Numbered from the stretch's first letter, positions 39,289 through 49,366 are shown. The stretch: 64,000 nt of DNA from Woronichinia naegeliana WA131 (GCA_025370055.1 CP073041.1:7704001-7768000); one strand, 5' to 3'. The notes: a model not told the origin generated them from the letters alone. Program-made: numbers and translations.

Positions 39289-40428
39289 AGACATCTCCAA
39301 AAACTGGAAAGCCTAGTCTAGCAAGCAGTGTAGCTAAATCTAGACTCAGTAGACTTCTTGGTACATAGACGAGTTTACAGGGCTTTCAGACCTCCAAATT
39401 CAATTCTGGCAAAAAACAATGACTCATCTTTACCTCAATTACCTGCCCTGATTCGCTACATTTTATAATGCTTAATATCAGCGCATTTATCCTTAGTCTC
39501 ACCAATCCACATACTGTTGAGATTAATGACTTATATCTTCCCTTTCTTAGTCTAAATTTTTCTTGCATCACTTTGAATACTTTGAGCAATCGAATCATAT
39601 GTTCAACCACTACTCGTCGAGACGATAACCAACTATTTCTTTCTTTTTCTTCTTTGCTTAATTCTCGCCCCTTTGGTTTCTTTTTTGGTGTTGTTAATTG
39701 GAATTCTCCCTCGTAGGCTTTATCACCTAGAAAGCCTTGTTCTTGATGGAATTTAGCCAATCTTTGACGTAATATTTGTACATCGCTCTTTGAACCTATT
39801 TCTCCTATCACAACATCCACAATCTCCTTGATTTTTGGGCAAATGATTATTTGGCTTTTTGAGGTATGCCTTTTTTGTTTACCTGAGTAGTATGGTTTTT
39901 GTGCCTCCTGCCCTAAAGGTCTTTCTACTGGTTGTTCTGTCGCATCCACTATTAGTTCATGTTGGATTAGCTCCTCTTTAACTTTTTCTATTTCTTCTGG
40001 CAACTTTTTTAGTTGTTCAAATAGACTTGCTGGTAAATTTTCTCCGAATAGTGACTGCCAATAATTGAATATATTATGGGCAGACGATTCACTTATTTCA
40101 AACATTATTCCTAGTAGCTGAAAGGTCGGATAATGCCTTAAGTAAACTAGCATTAAAACTATTTGCTCCTCCTCTGATAATTTCGGTTTATTTCCACCAC
40201 CTGCTTTAATCAGTGTGGTTTTGCTTTCTTCAAATTCTTTTTTAAGTAATTTGCCATAGGTTATAAGCTCTAATAATTTTGGGTACTCTATTCCTAACAA
40301 CCTCTTTGTTTCTTGAGGCTGTTTTTGAATATAAGCCCACATATAGATGTATTCAGGCATAGTTACTCCTGTCTAAATTTCTATGATTATAGCATATTTG
40401 TCGATTTTATAGTATTATGGAGATGTCT
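39289..40428 (-). mobile_element. IS-J, IS5-family (ISL2-like) element, 1140 bp
   Basis: Perfect inverted repeats AGACATCTCC / GGAGATGTCT and a 3-bp duplication aat, seen by comparison with IS-C1. This duplication size fits the ISL2/IS1031 groups of IS5. Confidence 0.9.
39386..40360 (-). CDS. IS5-family (ISL2-like) transposase, 324 aa, intact
   Basis: The N-terminal helix-turn-helix domain (KPKLSEEEQIVLMLVYLRHYPTFQLLGIMFEISESSAHNIFNYW) is the HTH_Tnp_4 type. The DDE_4 core has Asp in LIVDATEQPVERP, Asp in GFLGDKAYEGE and Glu in SRRVVVEHMIRLLKVFKVM. It is one open frame of normal length. It is likely active, and the youngest of the three nested elements at this site. Confidence 0.93.
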   Translation of the reverse strand: MPEYIYMWAYIQKQPQETKRLLGIEYPKLLELITYGKLLKKEFEESKTTLIKAGGGNKPKLSEEEQIVLMLVYLRHYPTFQLLGIMFEISESSAHNIFNYWQSLFGENLPASLFEQLKKLPEEIEKVKEELIQHELIVDATEQPVERPLGQEAQKPYYSGKQKRHTSKSQIIICPKIKEIVDVVIGEIGSKSDVQILRQRLAKFHQEQGFLGDKAYEGEFQLTTPKKKPKGRELSKEEKERNSWLSSRRVVVEHMIRLLKVFKVMQEKFRLRKGRYKSLISTVCGLVRLRINALILSIIKCSESGQVIEVKMSHCFLPELNLEV

Positions 40429-43005
40429 AATGAGTTTATGCCGTTTTGTTCGTTCGATGCGAGGGTCATCTATTTCGGCAAAGTGTTCTACCAGTCTATA
40501 TTTGGGTCGGAGTTTCATCGCTTTTGTTTTCTATGCACTTTCCCTTATTTTCCCTTATCCATCCCTCTATAATGTTCTTGTATCTGTATCATTTTTAGAT
40601 GCGTTCGCCCTGCTTGTACATCGCTATCATTTTGAAGAATTACCCTCTAACACAGAAGTCGAAGAAATTAGCATAGATGGTGGGAAGGTACGACTCAGAA
40701 CTCCCAAGGGAGAACCCTTAATTTGGCGTGATTATAAAGGAGTCAGTTTTCATCAATTGGGGGTAGCTGCCTTTTTTCAAGATAACTCGGCTTTATTAGA
40801 TTTGGTTAATTCTCAAATTTTGGCTAAGCCTTTAATTTGTTTGGGAGATGGACATGATGGTATCTGGAACTTATTTCGTGAGATAGGACAGAAACATGAG
40901 CGAATTGAAATTTTGGACTGGTATCACTTAATTGAAAACCTCTATAAAGTTGGGGGGTCATTCCAGCGAATTGAGGAGGTCAAGTCTTTTCTTTGGACGG
41001 GTGAAGTGGATGCCGCTATCTCCTGTTTTGAGGGATGGTCAGAGCCTCAAGCTGAGAATTTTATCATTTATTTAAACAAGCATAAACATCGGATTGTCAA
41101 TTATGGTTATTTGCAGGCAGAGGGCATTTCTATTGGCTCTGGCTCTGTCGAATCTCAAGTTAAACAAATTGGTCATCGTCTTAAAATTACTGGTGCGAGT
41201 TGGAATTCTGACAATGTACCACAAGTCCTTCGTCATCGCTGTTCCTATTTAAATGATTACCTTTTTTGACTCTTTCATTTACCTCGTTAAGTATTTCTAC
41301 TTATTGCAAAGGTGAGATGCTCCCCAAAAGCTCAAGCTATTCGTAGCATAATCACAACTAAATACTTTAAAGAGGGCGGGCTTGATATCCCCCTTGAAGC
41401 AGCTAAGGGTATTCGCATTATTGGGCCCTCTAATAAGGAAGATCTTTGGGATCCAGTTTCGTTTGCGTTAGGAGACTACAAAAACTCCATTGTTCGTCCG
41501 GTGCTTAGTTGGTTAAATAGTATAAATTGGCAGGCTATCTTTGGCTGGTTTGTGGGGGGAGTGCAATTCCTGTTCACGTTTAACTGGCAAACGTCTGATG
41601 AGGAATTTGAGCAGGCGATCGCGGCGGCGGAGCTTTCCTGGTATGGACAACTAGGTGAAACATTAGGAGTTGCGGCGGGGTGGTTTCTTTGCGGAGTAGT
41701 GCCTAGCTTGCTCATTGGGACGGTCAATGAGGCGATGATGCTCCATGTCTTACAAGATGTAAGTGGGGCTTGCTGAAAAAAGCTGAAACCTTTACGGAGA
41801 AAAATAGTAGGCGAATTAAGAACCGCTAGAATGCACGAAAATAGGGTAGAATGCCTCAAAACCATTGCATTAAGAAGAGAGAAAGCAGATGTACCGAAAA
41901 CAACAGTACTCAATTGAAACACCAGAAAACTTGAAAAATCTGTTCGGCGGGCAGTTAGACGAAGAAAATCGTTGGATAGAAATGTCAAAAATGATTCTTT
42001 GGGAAGAATATGAGGAAGAATATGCAAAAAACTTCACAGAAAAAAAAGGAGCCCCAGCCAAATCATTTAGAATGGCATTAGGAGCATTAATTATCAAAGA
42101 AATTTCAGGAAAAAGTGACAGAGAAACAGTAGAACAAATAAAAGAGAACCCTTATTTACAGTACTTTATAGGAATGGAAAGCTATAGTAGCAAAGAAGCA
42201 TTTAATGCGTCAATGATGGTTCATTTTCGTAAAAAAATAGGAATGGAATTAATAAATAAAATTAATAAAGAAATAGAAAAAAAGCGACGGGTGTAGCGTC
42301 AGAAAAAAAAGAAAATGAAGGAAAGTTATTGTTAGATGCGACTTGTACACCAGCAGATATAAAATATCCAACGGATATAGGAATATTGAATGATGCCAGA
42401 GAAAAAACAGAAAAAATAATAGATAAGCTGTATGAAGAAATAAAAGAGAAAAGGAAAGAAAAGCCGAGGACTTATAGGGAAGTGGCAAGAAAAGAGTACT
42501 TAGCCATAGAAAAAAAACGTCGTGTGTCAAAAAAAGAAAGAAGAAAAGGAACAAAAAAACAACTAGGATATATAAAAAGAAACTTGTCTGATATAGAAAA
42601 AATGATAGAAGAGGGAGCAAAGTTAGAAAAACTAACGAAAAAAGAGCAAGAAGAGCTTGTAACGATAGGAAAAGTGTATGAGCAACAGTTAGAAATGTAT
42701 GAAAAAAAGACAAATAAAGTAGAAAACAGAATTGTGAGTGTAAGCCAACCTCACGTGCGTCCAATAGTGCGTGGAAAAGCGGGAAAAGCAGTAGAGTTTG
42801 GAGCTAAAATATCGGCAAGTAATGTGAATGGCTTTGTCTTCTTAGACAAATTAAGTTGGGATAATTACAACGAATCGGGAGATTTACAAGCGCGAATAGA
42901 AGAATATAAAAGGGAAACAGGATGTTATCCGGAATCGGTTCATGTGGATAAAATCTATCGAACAAAAGCGAATCGAGCTTATTGTAAAGAAAGGGATATA
43001 AGAAT

Positions 43006-44607
43006 CTGACTTTTCCCGTTAAGTCCAAAATCCAGCAATGCAAACTTCTAGAGGCTTTATCTGGCAAGGGTTTGAGTAATGATTCTCTTGACAGGAAAAA
43101 AATATTCTGAAGCCATCATCCCGCTTATCGTTCAAATTTCAAAAACAAAGGATGAAGGGAGTATGAGACTGTAAAATGGAGAAAATCTTAAAGGGCAGGT
43201 CAAAAAATGTTGGAATGGTGGACAAAAAACTTTGCCAGTTGTGAATTGGGAGACGAGAGGCTAAACAATCGTGCCTTCTCGATTGGGAAAAAGTTAAGTG
43301 AGGGGTTTGGAAAAGCCTTATCAGAAGTGTTTAAGGGAGGAAACGAGTTAAAGAGGGCCTATGAATTTTTGGGAATCCGAAAACAGACTTTGTCAAGATA
43401 ATAGAGCCGCACTGTGAAATGACAACTGCCGCCGTAGAAGAATATAAGATAATGCTATCAGTCGGAGATACGACCTTCTTAGATTATCGCAATATCAAGG
43501 AAAAAAGGGAAGGGTATGGGCCGACTGGAAAAGGAGGGAATGGATTAATACTGCATAGTGCTTTAGCAATTGAGCCAGAAAAAGGACAAGTATTAGGTTT
43601 ATTATGGCAAAAACTGTGGAATAGGGAGGTAAAAGAAAAGCCCCCAACAGATGAAACGGCGAAGCAGAAAAAAGAAAGACAGAAAGAACAAAGAAAAGCA
43701 GCTCGTCAAAGACCATTTGAGGAAAAAGAATCCTACAAATGGGTAGAGGCTCTAAACACCTGTGAGAAACAGGTAGAAAGTTCAACGAGGGTAATTCATG
43801 TATTTGACAGAGAAGGAGATGTTTCAGAAGTCTTTGACTCAGTGCGTCAACTCAAGCATACAGGAGTGCTGGTCAGAGCGTCTCATAATCGTAGTTTAGA
43901 CAAAAATAGTGAACGACTTTGGCAACATTTGGAATCAGAACCGATTCGTTTTCATCAAGAAATCGAGATTCCGAGTACAGGAAAAAGAAAAGCACGGAAG
44001 GTTAAGCTTGCCGTCCGATTTTGCTCAGTTAATCTACGAACTCCCTATCGTTTTGATAATCGTGACCCGTTGAATGTCTATGCTGTTTATGCGACAGAAA
44101 TCGATTGTCCCGAAGGCGAAACTCCTTTATCTTGGATGCTTCTGACTACAGAAGTTGTTGAGACTATTGAGATGGCTGTCACTATTCTTCGTTGGTACAC
44201 CTACCGATGGCGGGTTGAAGAATTTCATAAAGTCCTTAAGTCTGGTTGTCAGAGTGAGCGTTATCGACTTGCCTCTGATGGAATGAAAACTCTTTTGGGT
44301 TTTTTAAGTGTCATTGCTGTTGAACTTTTACACGTTACTTATCTTCATCGTACCCAGCCCGATGCTCTCGCGATTGAAATTCTTAATCCTCTTCAACTTC
44401 AGGTGTTAAAAGCAGCCGCCTCTCAAAAACTTCCCCCTATTTTGACTGTTGCTTGGGCTGTCGAGTCTGTTGCTTTTCTTGGTGGTTATCTTGAACATCG
44501 TCGTAAAACTCCTCTCGGTATCCAAGTCCTTTGGCGCGGTTGGTTGAAGTTGCATGACCTTTGCCAAGGCTGGCAGCTTGCAATCCGCACTTAACGGGAA
44601 AAGTCAG
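43006..44607 (+). mobile_element. IS-H3, IS4-family element, 1602 bp
   Basis: Same ends and length as the two other copies, with a perfect 10-bp duplication atataagaat (42996-43005 and 44608-44617). Confidence 0.95.
43207..44594 (+). CDS. IS-H transposase (IS4 family, two frames)
   Basis: Plus-strand copy: 64-aa frame at 43207-43401 and 391-aa frame at 43419-44594. Upstream of ATG 43419 the same frame stays open back through ACA GAC TTT GTC AAG ATA ATA GAG CCG (TDFVKIIEP), so the ATG is probably internal to the full enzyme. The likely shift site is the five-T run in TATGAATTTTTGGG at about 43362. An SD-like sequence before the first frame (GGGCAGG) supports ATG 43207. Confidence 0.87.
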
Positions 44608-46218
44608 ATATAAGAATGAGTGGTCCCCGATTGGGAAGACCGCCGAAAGAGGTGAGCAAAGAAAAAAAGAAAGAGGCACGCTCAGATGAAAGAGTGCGTA
44701 ATGCCATTGAGGGTAAATTCGGACAGGGAAAGAGGAAATTTAGTCTTGGTCGAGTGATGGCCAAACTACCTGAGACCTCGGAAACGGTAATTGCGATGAA
44801 CTTTTTGGTAATGAATCTTTCTACTCTACTTCAGAAGACAAAAAGTAAAAAGTTGTAGAGTCGTTTTTCTTGTGAAAAATGGTGTTAATTTTCCTCTCTT
44901 TTGTGAGGAGTGATTTGTGTTGACCTTTTTAGACAGAAAGGAACAATAGATTAAACAAAATCTATATTTTGATTTGTTTCTATAAGGATAAGTTATCTAT
45001 GCTTTTTCAGTCCATACTTCCCTAACCCACATTTCTTTCGTTTTTTGACTTTTTCAGCAAGCCCTAAGTGAGGAAGCTTTTGACGAGATCACAGGAGAAT
45101 TAAGCGCACTATTGCAGATGGGAGCCAGGCAACAAATGAACAAAGCGGCGGCTCATTTATTTATGGGAATAAGAGCTTTAATTAAAAGGGCTGCTAATGG
45201 CGATGCTGACACCTTGTTAGGGAGGGGCTATTGATTTAGTTTTTAAGGCTTTTCCCAATGTGAGAGAAGCAGCCAAGACTTGGGGGAATAAGGGGAATAA
45301 GCCTTGGACAATTGCCGGAGCTATTCAAGATAGTATAGAATCGTTACCTGAGGGGAATTTAAAGGAATTTGTAGAAGAATTTGTAGATGCTTTAGGAGAA
45401 TCTTGTATTAATGCTGGTTATGTAGTCGCTGGCGGTGTTGATAACTTTATAATGGAACAAAAACTAGCAAAAAGGCAGCAATTAGGACAAGAAAGGGTAG
45501 TAGAAGTTTTGTTAAATAGAAACGATCCAAGCTCTAAAATTATTGTCGCGGGTCCAGAGGAATTTATTAAGCAAAGTCTGATTACACAGAAAAATAATTA
45601 TCAAATGCTAAAAGAAAAAGACTTGGGTTTACTAGTGGGCGGTGAACCCATTGCTAACACCATTACGACTCCTGGTTTGCCCTACATGAAGTTTATCTTC
45701 TCAAGTGACAAGAATAAAAAGAAAGACCCAACATATATCAATATCTATAACATTGACCGCACAAAAGTAGATAATTGGAACACGCTTAAAATGGCAGTCG
45801 GGGGCGAAAATGGCTATTATTGGGGGCCTTATTTGGTAGAGGCAATTTTACCAGACAATAATCCTATAAGATGTTATGCCCGAACTGAGGATGAAGGCAT
45901 AGATTTAATTGAAGGCTTACTGCAATTTTCCAAGGCTGAACAGGATTATGAGAAAAATATTTGGAACTCTAAACACGAAATTAAAAAAGGAAGTCGAAAA
46001 AAATATGATAAAAAAAGCTACAAAACCCCTAGACAAGCTTTTCCTTGGGAAGTTGTGATTGTCAACCAAATGGCGATCTTAAATGAAGAGAACGGCATTG
46101 CAACTCGATCAGGGATTTATACAAGCAATGAAGCTAAGATTCCCCTTTACCGTGAAACAAAACCAGATAACTTTGAGAAGACCATACAGGAACTATTTAC
46201 AACCCCAGGGCCAAACGG

Positions 46219-46449
46219 CTAATAATACTGGGGATATTTTAATAGATACTCCCTCAAGTCGTTGAGTTGATCCAGAACATCGTCTTTAGAAATATTTAAC
46301 TGTTTAGATAATCGTCGCACTAGATTAGCGTTAGGCGCGTACTGGAAGGTTTTACCTAATCGCCACTTTTTTCTAGCCAGTCGCTTGCGTGTTTTTCCTT
46401 GCAGTAGGTTGTAGAGAGTGGACTGCTTTTGATTCATTTCAGTACGCAC
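46219..46449 (-). CDS. Small basic hypothetical protein, 76 aa
   Basis: MRTEMNQKQSTLYNLLQGKTRKRLARKKWRLGKTFQYAPNANLVRRLSKQLNISKDDVLDQLNDLREYLLKYPQYY. It is lysine/arginine-rich in the middle, with a helical C-terminal part resembling a small DNA-binding or adaptor fold (inference). It overlaps the end of the large cassette gene by 4 bp, tail to tail. Start could be M1 or M5. It is the only minus-strand native gene in the cassette, so it might be a regulator. Not a recognised family. Confidence 0.5.
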   Translation of the reverse strand: MRTEMNQKQSTLYNLLQGKTRKRLARKKWRLGKTFQYAPNANLVRRLSKQLNISKDDVLDQLNDLREYLLKYPQYY

Positions 46450-46473
46450 TTAATTTCTGGGCGTACGCCCATT

Positions 46474-47922
46474 CATTGGTGTCAACTTAAGCCAAAATGC
46501 CTACTCACAAAAGATTAGCCTAAAAGCAGGCGGAAGTAAGAGTAGGCTGAAAAAAAGGTTAGTATATAAAAAAGTGAGCAAAAAACAAATGGCAAGACAA
46601 CATCCTCGGAGAAAAGGAAACCCAGACTTACGTCGTAAGATAAATCAGCCAGGGGTAGAAATCCCTGAAATAACAAAAGAGTTGTTTGAATTACTAGAAC
46701 CCACAATGTTTACACCATTAAAATATTTACAGGGAACTCATGAGAAAATGATGAGAGATAGGGTATTAAATTTACCAGTAATGGTGGCATTAGTGTTAAG
46801 TATAGTGTATCGTCAAATAGCGGGTATAAGTGAAGCGGTAAGACTGTTAGAGGAAGAGGGATTGCTATGGGTAGCATCATTAAAAGTAAGCAAACAGGCA
46901 GTATCAAAAAGAATGATGAATGTGCCAGCCGAAATATTTGCAATATTACTAAAAGGAGTGTTAGAAAAAGCAGCCGAAAAAGGGAAGAAGCTCCAAGTAG
47001 GAGAAAAATGGGAAAAAATAAGAGAAAAGTTTAGTGCAGTGTGGATAGCAGATGGCTCAACGCTAGAGCAGATAAGGAAAAATATGAAAATAAGTAAAGA
47101 AGAAAAGAGTAAATTGGGGGGTAAAATAATGATGGTAGTGGAAGCCTTTACCCAAAGACCCGTTACTTTATGGTACACAGAAAATGATAAATCAAATGAT
47201 AAAATATGGTGTGAAGAATTGGCAGCTAAATTACCAGAAAATGGTTTAATTCTCGTAGATATGGGATTTTTTAGCTTTGTGTGGTTTGATTTGTTAACAG
47301 AAGCTAAAAAGTTTTTTCTAACCAGATTTAGAGCGGGTACATCTTACAAAACCAAACAAGTATTGTCTCAAGGTAGTCATTACAGAGATGAGATTATCAT
47401 TATGGGAAATTACCGTTCTAATCCTTGCAAGCATCCGGTGAGATTAGTCTCAGTATTATGGGGAACAATCTGGTATCAGTATTTAACAAATGTGTTGTCT
47501 CCCGAACAACTGTCCGCCGAAGAGGTCTGTGATTTATATCGAAGACGATGGACAATCGAAGAAGCCTTTTTATTAACGAAAAGACTTTTAGGACTAGCCT
47601 ATTTATGGGTAGGTAATAAGAATGGTGTCCAAATCCAGATTATTTGCACTTTGATTTTCTATACGGTCTTAAATCAATTGGTAGGGGAAGTGGCGATTGC
47701 TCTAAATCAACCGAAAGAAAAAATCTCAGTAGAGATGGTGTTTCGGAGTCTATACTATGTAGCGAAGGCTATTGCTAGAGGAGAAAAGCCTGATACAGTA
47801 ACCTATCTGGCTGAACGTGCTAAGTTATTTGGTTTGGTCAAAGCTGAGAGAAAGCGACATCGAGAAAAGGCCGCTCTCAATCAACAAATTTGGGAACCCA
47901 TTCCTTTAAGTTGACACGGATG
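46474..47922 (+). mobile_element. IS-K, IS4-family element, 1449 bp
   Basis: Inverted repeats CATTGGTGTCAACTTAA / CATCCGTGTCAACTTAA and a perfect 9-bp duplication acgcccatt (46465-46473 and 47923-47931). Confidence 0.92.
46574..47914 (+). CDS. IS4-family transposase, 446 aa, intact
   Basis: The catalytic Asp residues lie in SAVWIADGSTLEQI and GLILVDMGFFSFVWF. The IS4 signature Y-x2-R-x3-E-x6-K is YRRRWTIEEAFLLTK, followed by LLGLAYLWVGNKNGVQIQI. The N-terminus is basic (QMARQHPRRKGNPDLRRKIN), possibly for end binding. The first codon is GTG or the ATG at residue 5. Single open frame, and probably active. Confidence 0.93.
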   Translation: MSKKQMARQHPRRKGNPDLRRKINQPGVEIPEITKELFELLEPTMFTPLKYLQGTHEKMMRDRVLNLPVMVALVLSIVYRQIAGISEAVRLLEEEGLLWVASLKVSKQAVSKRMMNVPAEIFAILLKGVLEKAAEKGKKLQVGEKWEKIREKFSAVWIADGSTLEQIRKNMKISKEEKSKLGGKIMMVVEAFTQRPVTLWYTENDKSNDKIWCEELAAKLPENGLILVDMGFFSFVWFDLLTEAKKFFLTRFRAGTSYKTKQVLSQGSHYRDEIIIMGNYRSNPCKHPVRLVSVLWGTIWYQYLTNVLSPEQLSAEEVCDLYRRRWTIEEAFLLTKRLLGLAYLWVGNKNGVQIQIICTLIFYTVLNQLVGEVAIALNQPKEKISVEMVFRSLYYVAKAIARGEKPDTVTYLAERAKLFGLVKAERKRHREKAALNQQIWEPIPLS

Positions 47923-48035
47923 ACGCCCATTATACCCCTAATAGTGTTCTAGTGGTTGCTTTTTGGGGGTTGCAAGTGTCATGATTTTTAGAAGAATCAC
48001 AGACTAATCAAGTTCTTCTTAAGGAGATTTTTATC

Positions 48036-48380
48036 ATGGCTAAAATTACGAATTTAACCTTTGAACAGCTTAATGATGAATCAGCAACCCCCGTCTTTGC
48101 TTACGCCTCTGGTAATGTAACTGTCAGCTTAACCGCATTAACAGGAGAAACCTATACCGGATTAACTGACCCCAAGGTTGTTAAAGCCGTTTGGAATTTA
48201 ATGGAACTTGGGGAAAAAGCTCAAACCACCGTTAATTTAACGGCTGCTGATGGCGACGAATTAGCAGCCTTTAGTGCACAAGGAATGGGGACTTTTGACC
48301 CTGCGACCTATCAACTCCCATTATCTCGCTCCCTTCGTGCTCAAATCGAAGCTGATCCAACAAATCTTCAAGGTCAATAA
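48036..48380 (+). CDS. Unknown cassette protein, 114 aa
   Basis: MAKITNLTFEQLNDESATPVFAYASGNVTVSLTALTGETYTGLTDPKVVKAVWNLMELGEKAQTTVNLTAADGDELAAFSAQGMG. It is a small acidic protein rich in Thr and Ala, apparently beta-structured, with no signal peptide or membrane segment. A strong ribosome-binding site, AAGGAG, lies 10 bp before the ATG. It is the first gene after the IS-K insertion and 64 bp before the next gene. The composition would suit a small structural or decoration protein, but this is a guess. Confidence 0.6.
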   Translation: MAKITNLTFEQLNDESATPVFAYASGNVTVSLTALTGETYTGLTDPKVVKAVWNLMELGEKAQTTVNLTAADGDELAAFSAQGMGTFDPATYQLPLSRSLRAQIEADPTNLQGQ

Positions 48381-48443
48381 CCCACCTTCGTCTTTTTTTG
48401 ACATCAAATCTAATAACTAATTCAATCCTCAAGGGATAAAATA

Positions 48444-49097
48444 ATGGCTAAAACTACTGTTCCTAATAGCGTTAAATGCTACGTTACCCTACAACATGGG
48501 CCGGGATCGCTACTTTATGGCTATCGTACTCGTCACAAAATTTTTACTACGTTAAAAGTAGAGCTTGGAATTACTGAGTCAAAAACAACTGTAGGGGTTA
48601 TTTACGGTATTAACTCTCCCAAACCCCACAAGGTAACTAAAATTAATACGGCTGGCGGTTATTCCACAATGTCAAGCTGGGCAAGCGACGCGCAGGCCAA
48701 AGCACTACGAGCCAATGACGATTATATGGTACGTCCACCCCAAATTGCAACAAGGGGGATTAGCAGTTCAGCGAACTTTAAAACTGTTTACGTTGAACTC
48801 CCTGGGGTTGGTGGTACAACCATTAAATATGCGTGGAATATGCAAAAAGACTTATTTAATGACACAACGGCTGCCGTTACTACAAATTTAGGCATCAAGG
48901 CTGTTTCAGCAAATGACATTCCTGAGTTAATTTGGGGGGCCAACGACCCTAAACCTCCCAGGGCAAGCAAACGAATTAATGGAAGGGTTCGTGCAACCTT
49001 TATTAGTCCTAAACTCTCCATTATTGAAAAAGCACAAAATGCCGGTTGGAGTGTAATGCTTGGGGCTTGGGAAACAATTGATGATACAGCACCTTAA
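48444..49097 (+). CDS. Unknown cassette protein with an internal duplication, 217 aa
   Basis: The protein has two related segments: VELGITESKTTVGVIYGINSPKPHKVTKIN (about residues 35-66) and TNLGIKAVSANDIPELIWGANDPKPPRASKRIN (about residues 145-178). Both have the pattern LGI...I-(Y/W)G-x-N-(S/D)-PKP-x3-(T/S)K-x-IN. No signal peptide or membrane segment. The start is supported by AAGGGAT, 11 bp upstream. The duplicated fold suggests a binding or structural protein; its family is not recognised. Confidence 0.65.
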   Translation: MAKTTVPNSVKCYVTLQHGPGSLLYGYRTRHKIFTTLKVELGITESKTTVGVIYGINSPKPHKVTKINTAGGYSTMSSWASDAQAKALRANDDYMVRPPQIATRGISSSANFKTVYVELPGVGGTTIKYAWNMQKDLFNDTTAAVTTNLGIKAVSANDIPELIWGANDPKPPRASKRINGRVRATFISPKLSIIEKAQNAGWSVMLGAWETIDDTAP

Positions 49098-49105
49098 AAC
49101 TTAAC

Positions 49106-49366
49106 ATGAGCAATCTTATTCTTCCAGATGCAAATCATCCAGATTTTTTCCCTGTTTATTATGACATCTTAAATAAGGGAAAATCTGATGGTGAACGATA
49201 TAATTTCATCGTTCCTGCCAATAATAACGGGCTGGCTATTCCTGTCACTGATAAAATTTTAGATGAGTATTTTGGTGATCAAGAGTATGAAGCACGTCAA
49301 GCTGAAATTATTAGGGAAGAACAAGATTTGCTTTTAGTTCTTCCAGGTATTTTATGGGATGACTAA
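49106..49366 (+). CDS. Unknown cassette protein, 86 aa
   Basis: MSNLILPDANHPDFFPVYYDILNKGKSDGERYNFIVPANNNGLAIPVTDKILDEYFGDQEYEARQAEIIREEQDLLLVLPGILWDD. It is acidic, with no known domain. It starts 8 bp after the preceding stop and its stop lies 2 bp before the next ATG, so translation of the three genes is probably coupled. Confidence 0.6.
   Translation: MSNLILPDANHPDFFPVYYDILNKGKSDGERYNFIVPANNNGLAIPVTDKILDEYFGDQEYEARQAEIIREEQDLLLVLPGILWDD

Larger units (their letters stand above)
38248..40518 (-). pseudogene. ISAs1 transposase, split by IS-J
   Basis: The 5' part (40432-40518, [29 protein letters not shown]) and the 3' part (38248-39288, [18 protein letters not shown] onward) were one gene of 375 aa. 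IS-J entered after HKLI. A 350-aa frame remains open from an ATG in IS-J, starting [13 protein letters not shown], but it lacks the N-terminal domain. A few substitutions ([15 protein letters not shown]) distinguish it from IS-C1. Confidence 0.9.
38233..40612 (-). mobile_element. IS-C2, ISAs1-family element, carries IS-J
   Basis: Same termini as IS-C1, with a perfect 10-bp duplication cttgtacatc (38223-38232 and 40613-40622). Removing IS-J (1140 bp plus 3) leaves 1237 bp, as in IS-C1. Confidence 0.94.
37813..41269 (+). pseudogene. IS-I transposase (ISKra4), -1 frameshift site, split by IS-C2
   Basis: Frame 1 starts at ATG 37813 (MLSVLSENEKRIQELCQELGECLYQQ) and ends at 38031. Frame 2 joins at ATT TTT TTG, where the canonical slippery heptamer T-TTT-TTG lies at 37980-37986. 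A -1 slip gives FFVKTSTEETTGRIRTVKSILGELPITEKQAKKLEL. IS-C2 then splits the gene at 38232. It resumes at 40623 with the Asp motif EISIDGGKVRLRT, LICLGDGHDGIWN, ILDWYHLIENLYKV and Glu in GSGSVESQVKQIGHRLKITGASW. It was an active type of enzyme but is now broken. Confidence 0.87.
37664..41324 (+). mobile_element. IS-I, ISKra4-family element, carries IS-C2
   Basis: Inverted repeats GGGAGCATCTCACTT / GGGAGCATCTCACCT. It is 3661 bp, 1271 bp after removing IS-C2 and its 10-bp duplication. No target duplication joins the two flanks, so one side was rearranged after insertion. Three layers are nested here: IS-J in IS-C2 in IS-I. Confidence 0.85.
41889..44858 (+). pseudogene. IS-A4 transposase, split by IS-H3
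   Basis: N-terminal frame 41889-42296 (135 aa), with the A7 slip site at its end. The second frame runs from the slip to 43005 (YCKERDIRI) and resumes at 44618 (MSGPRLGRPPKEVSKEK) to 44858. IS-H3 lies between the second catalytic Asp region and the Glu region, so this copy is inactive. The text otherwise matches IS-A5. Confidence 0.9.
41766..45064 (+). mobile_element. IS-A4 (IS5-like), complete, carries IS-H3
   Basis: Family termini with the 6-bp duplication taagtg (41760-41765 and 45065-45070). Removing IS-H3 (1602 bp plus 10) leaves 1687 bp. Confidence 0.95.
41325..46222 (+). pseudogene. Large membrane protein of the unknown cassette, 5'-truncated, split by IS-A4, frame-shifted
   Basis: The 5' end is lost at IS-I: the frame enters from the IS at 41325 (PKAQAIRSIITTKYFKEGGLDIPLEAAKGIRIIGPSNKEDLWDPV). 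It has membrane-like segments (INWQAIFGWFVGGVQFLFTF and LGVAAGWFLCGVVPSLLIGTV). IS-A4 interrupts at DVS. It resumes at 45071 (EEAFDEITGELSALLQMGARQQMNKAAAHL) and reaches a stop at 45232 because of one extra G near 45221. In the next frame it continues from GGAIDLVFKAFPNVREAAKTW to 46222, giving about 330 more residues without a known domain. Total native length exceeds 530 aa. I do not recognise the family. Confidence 0.7.
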
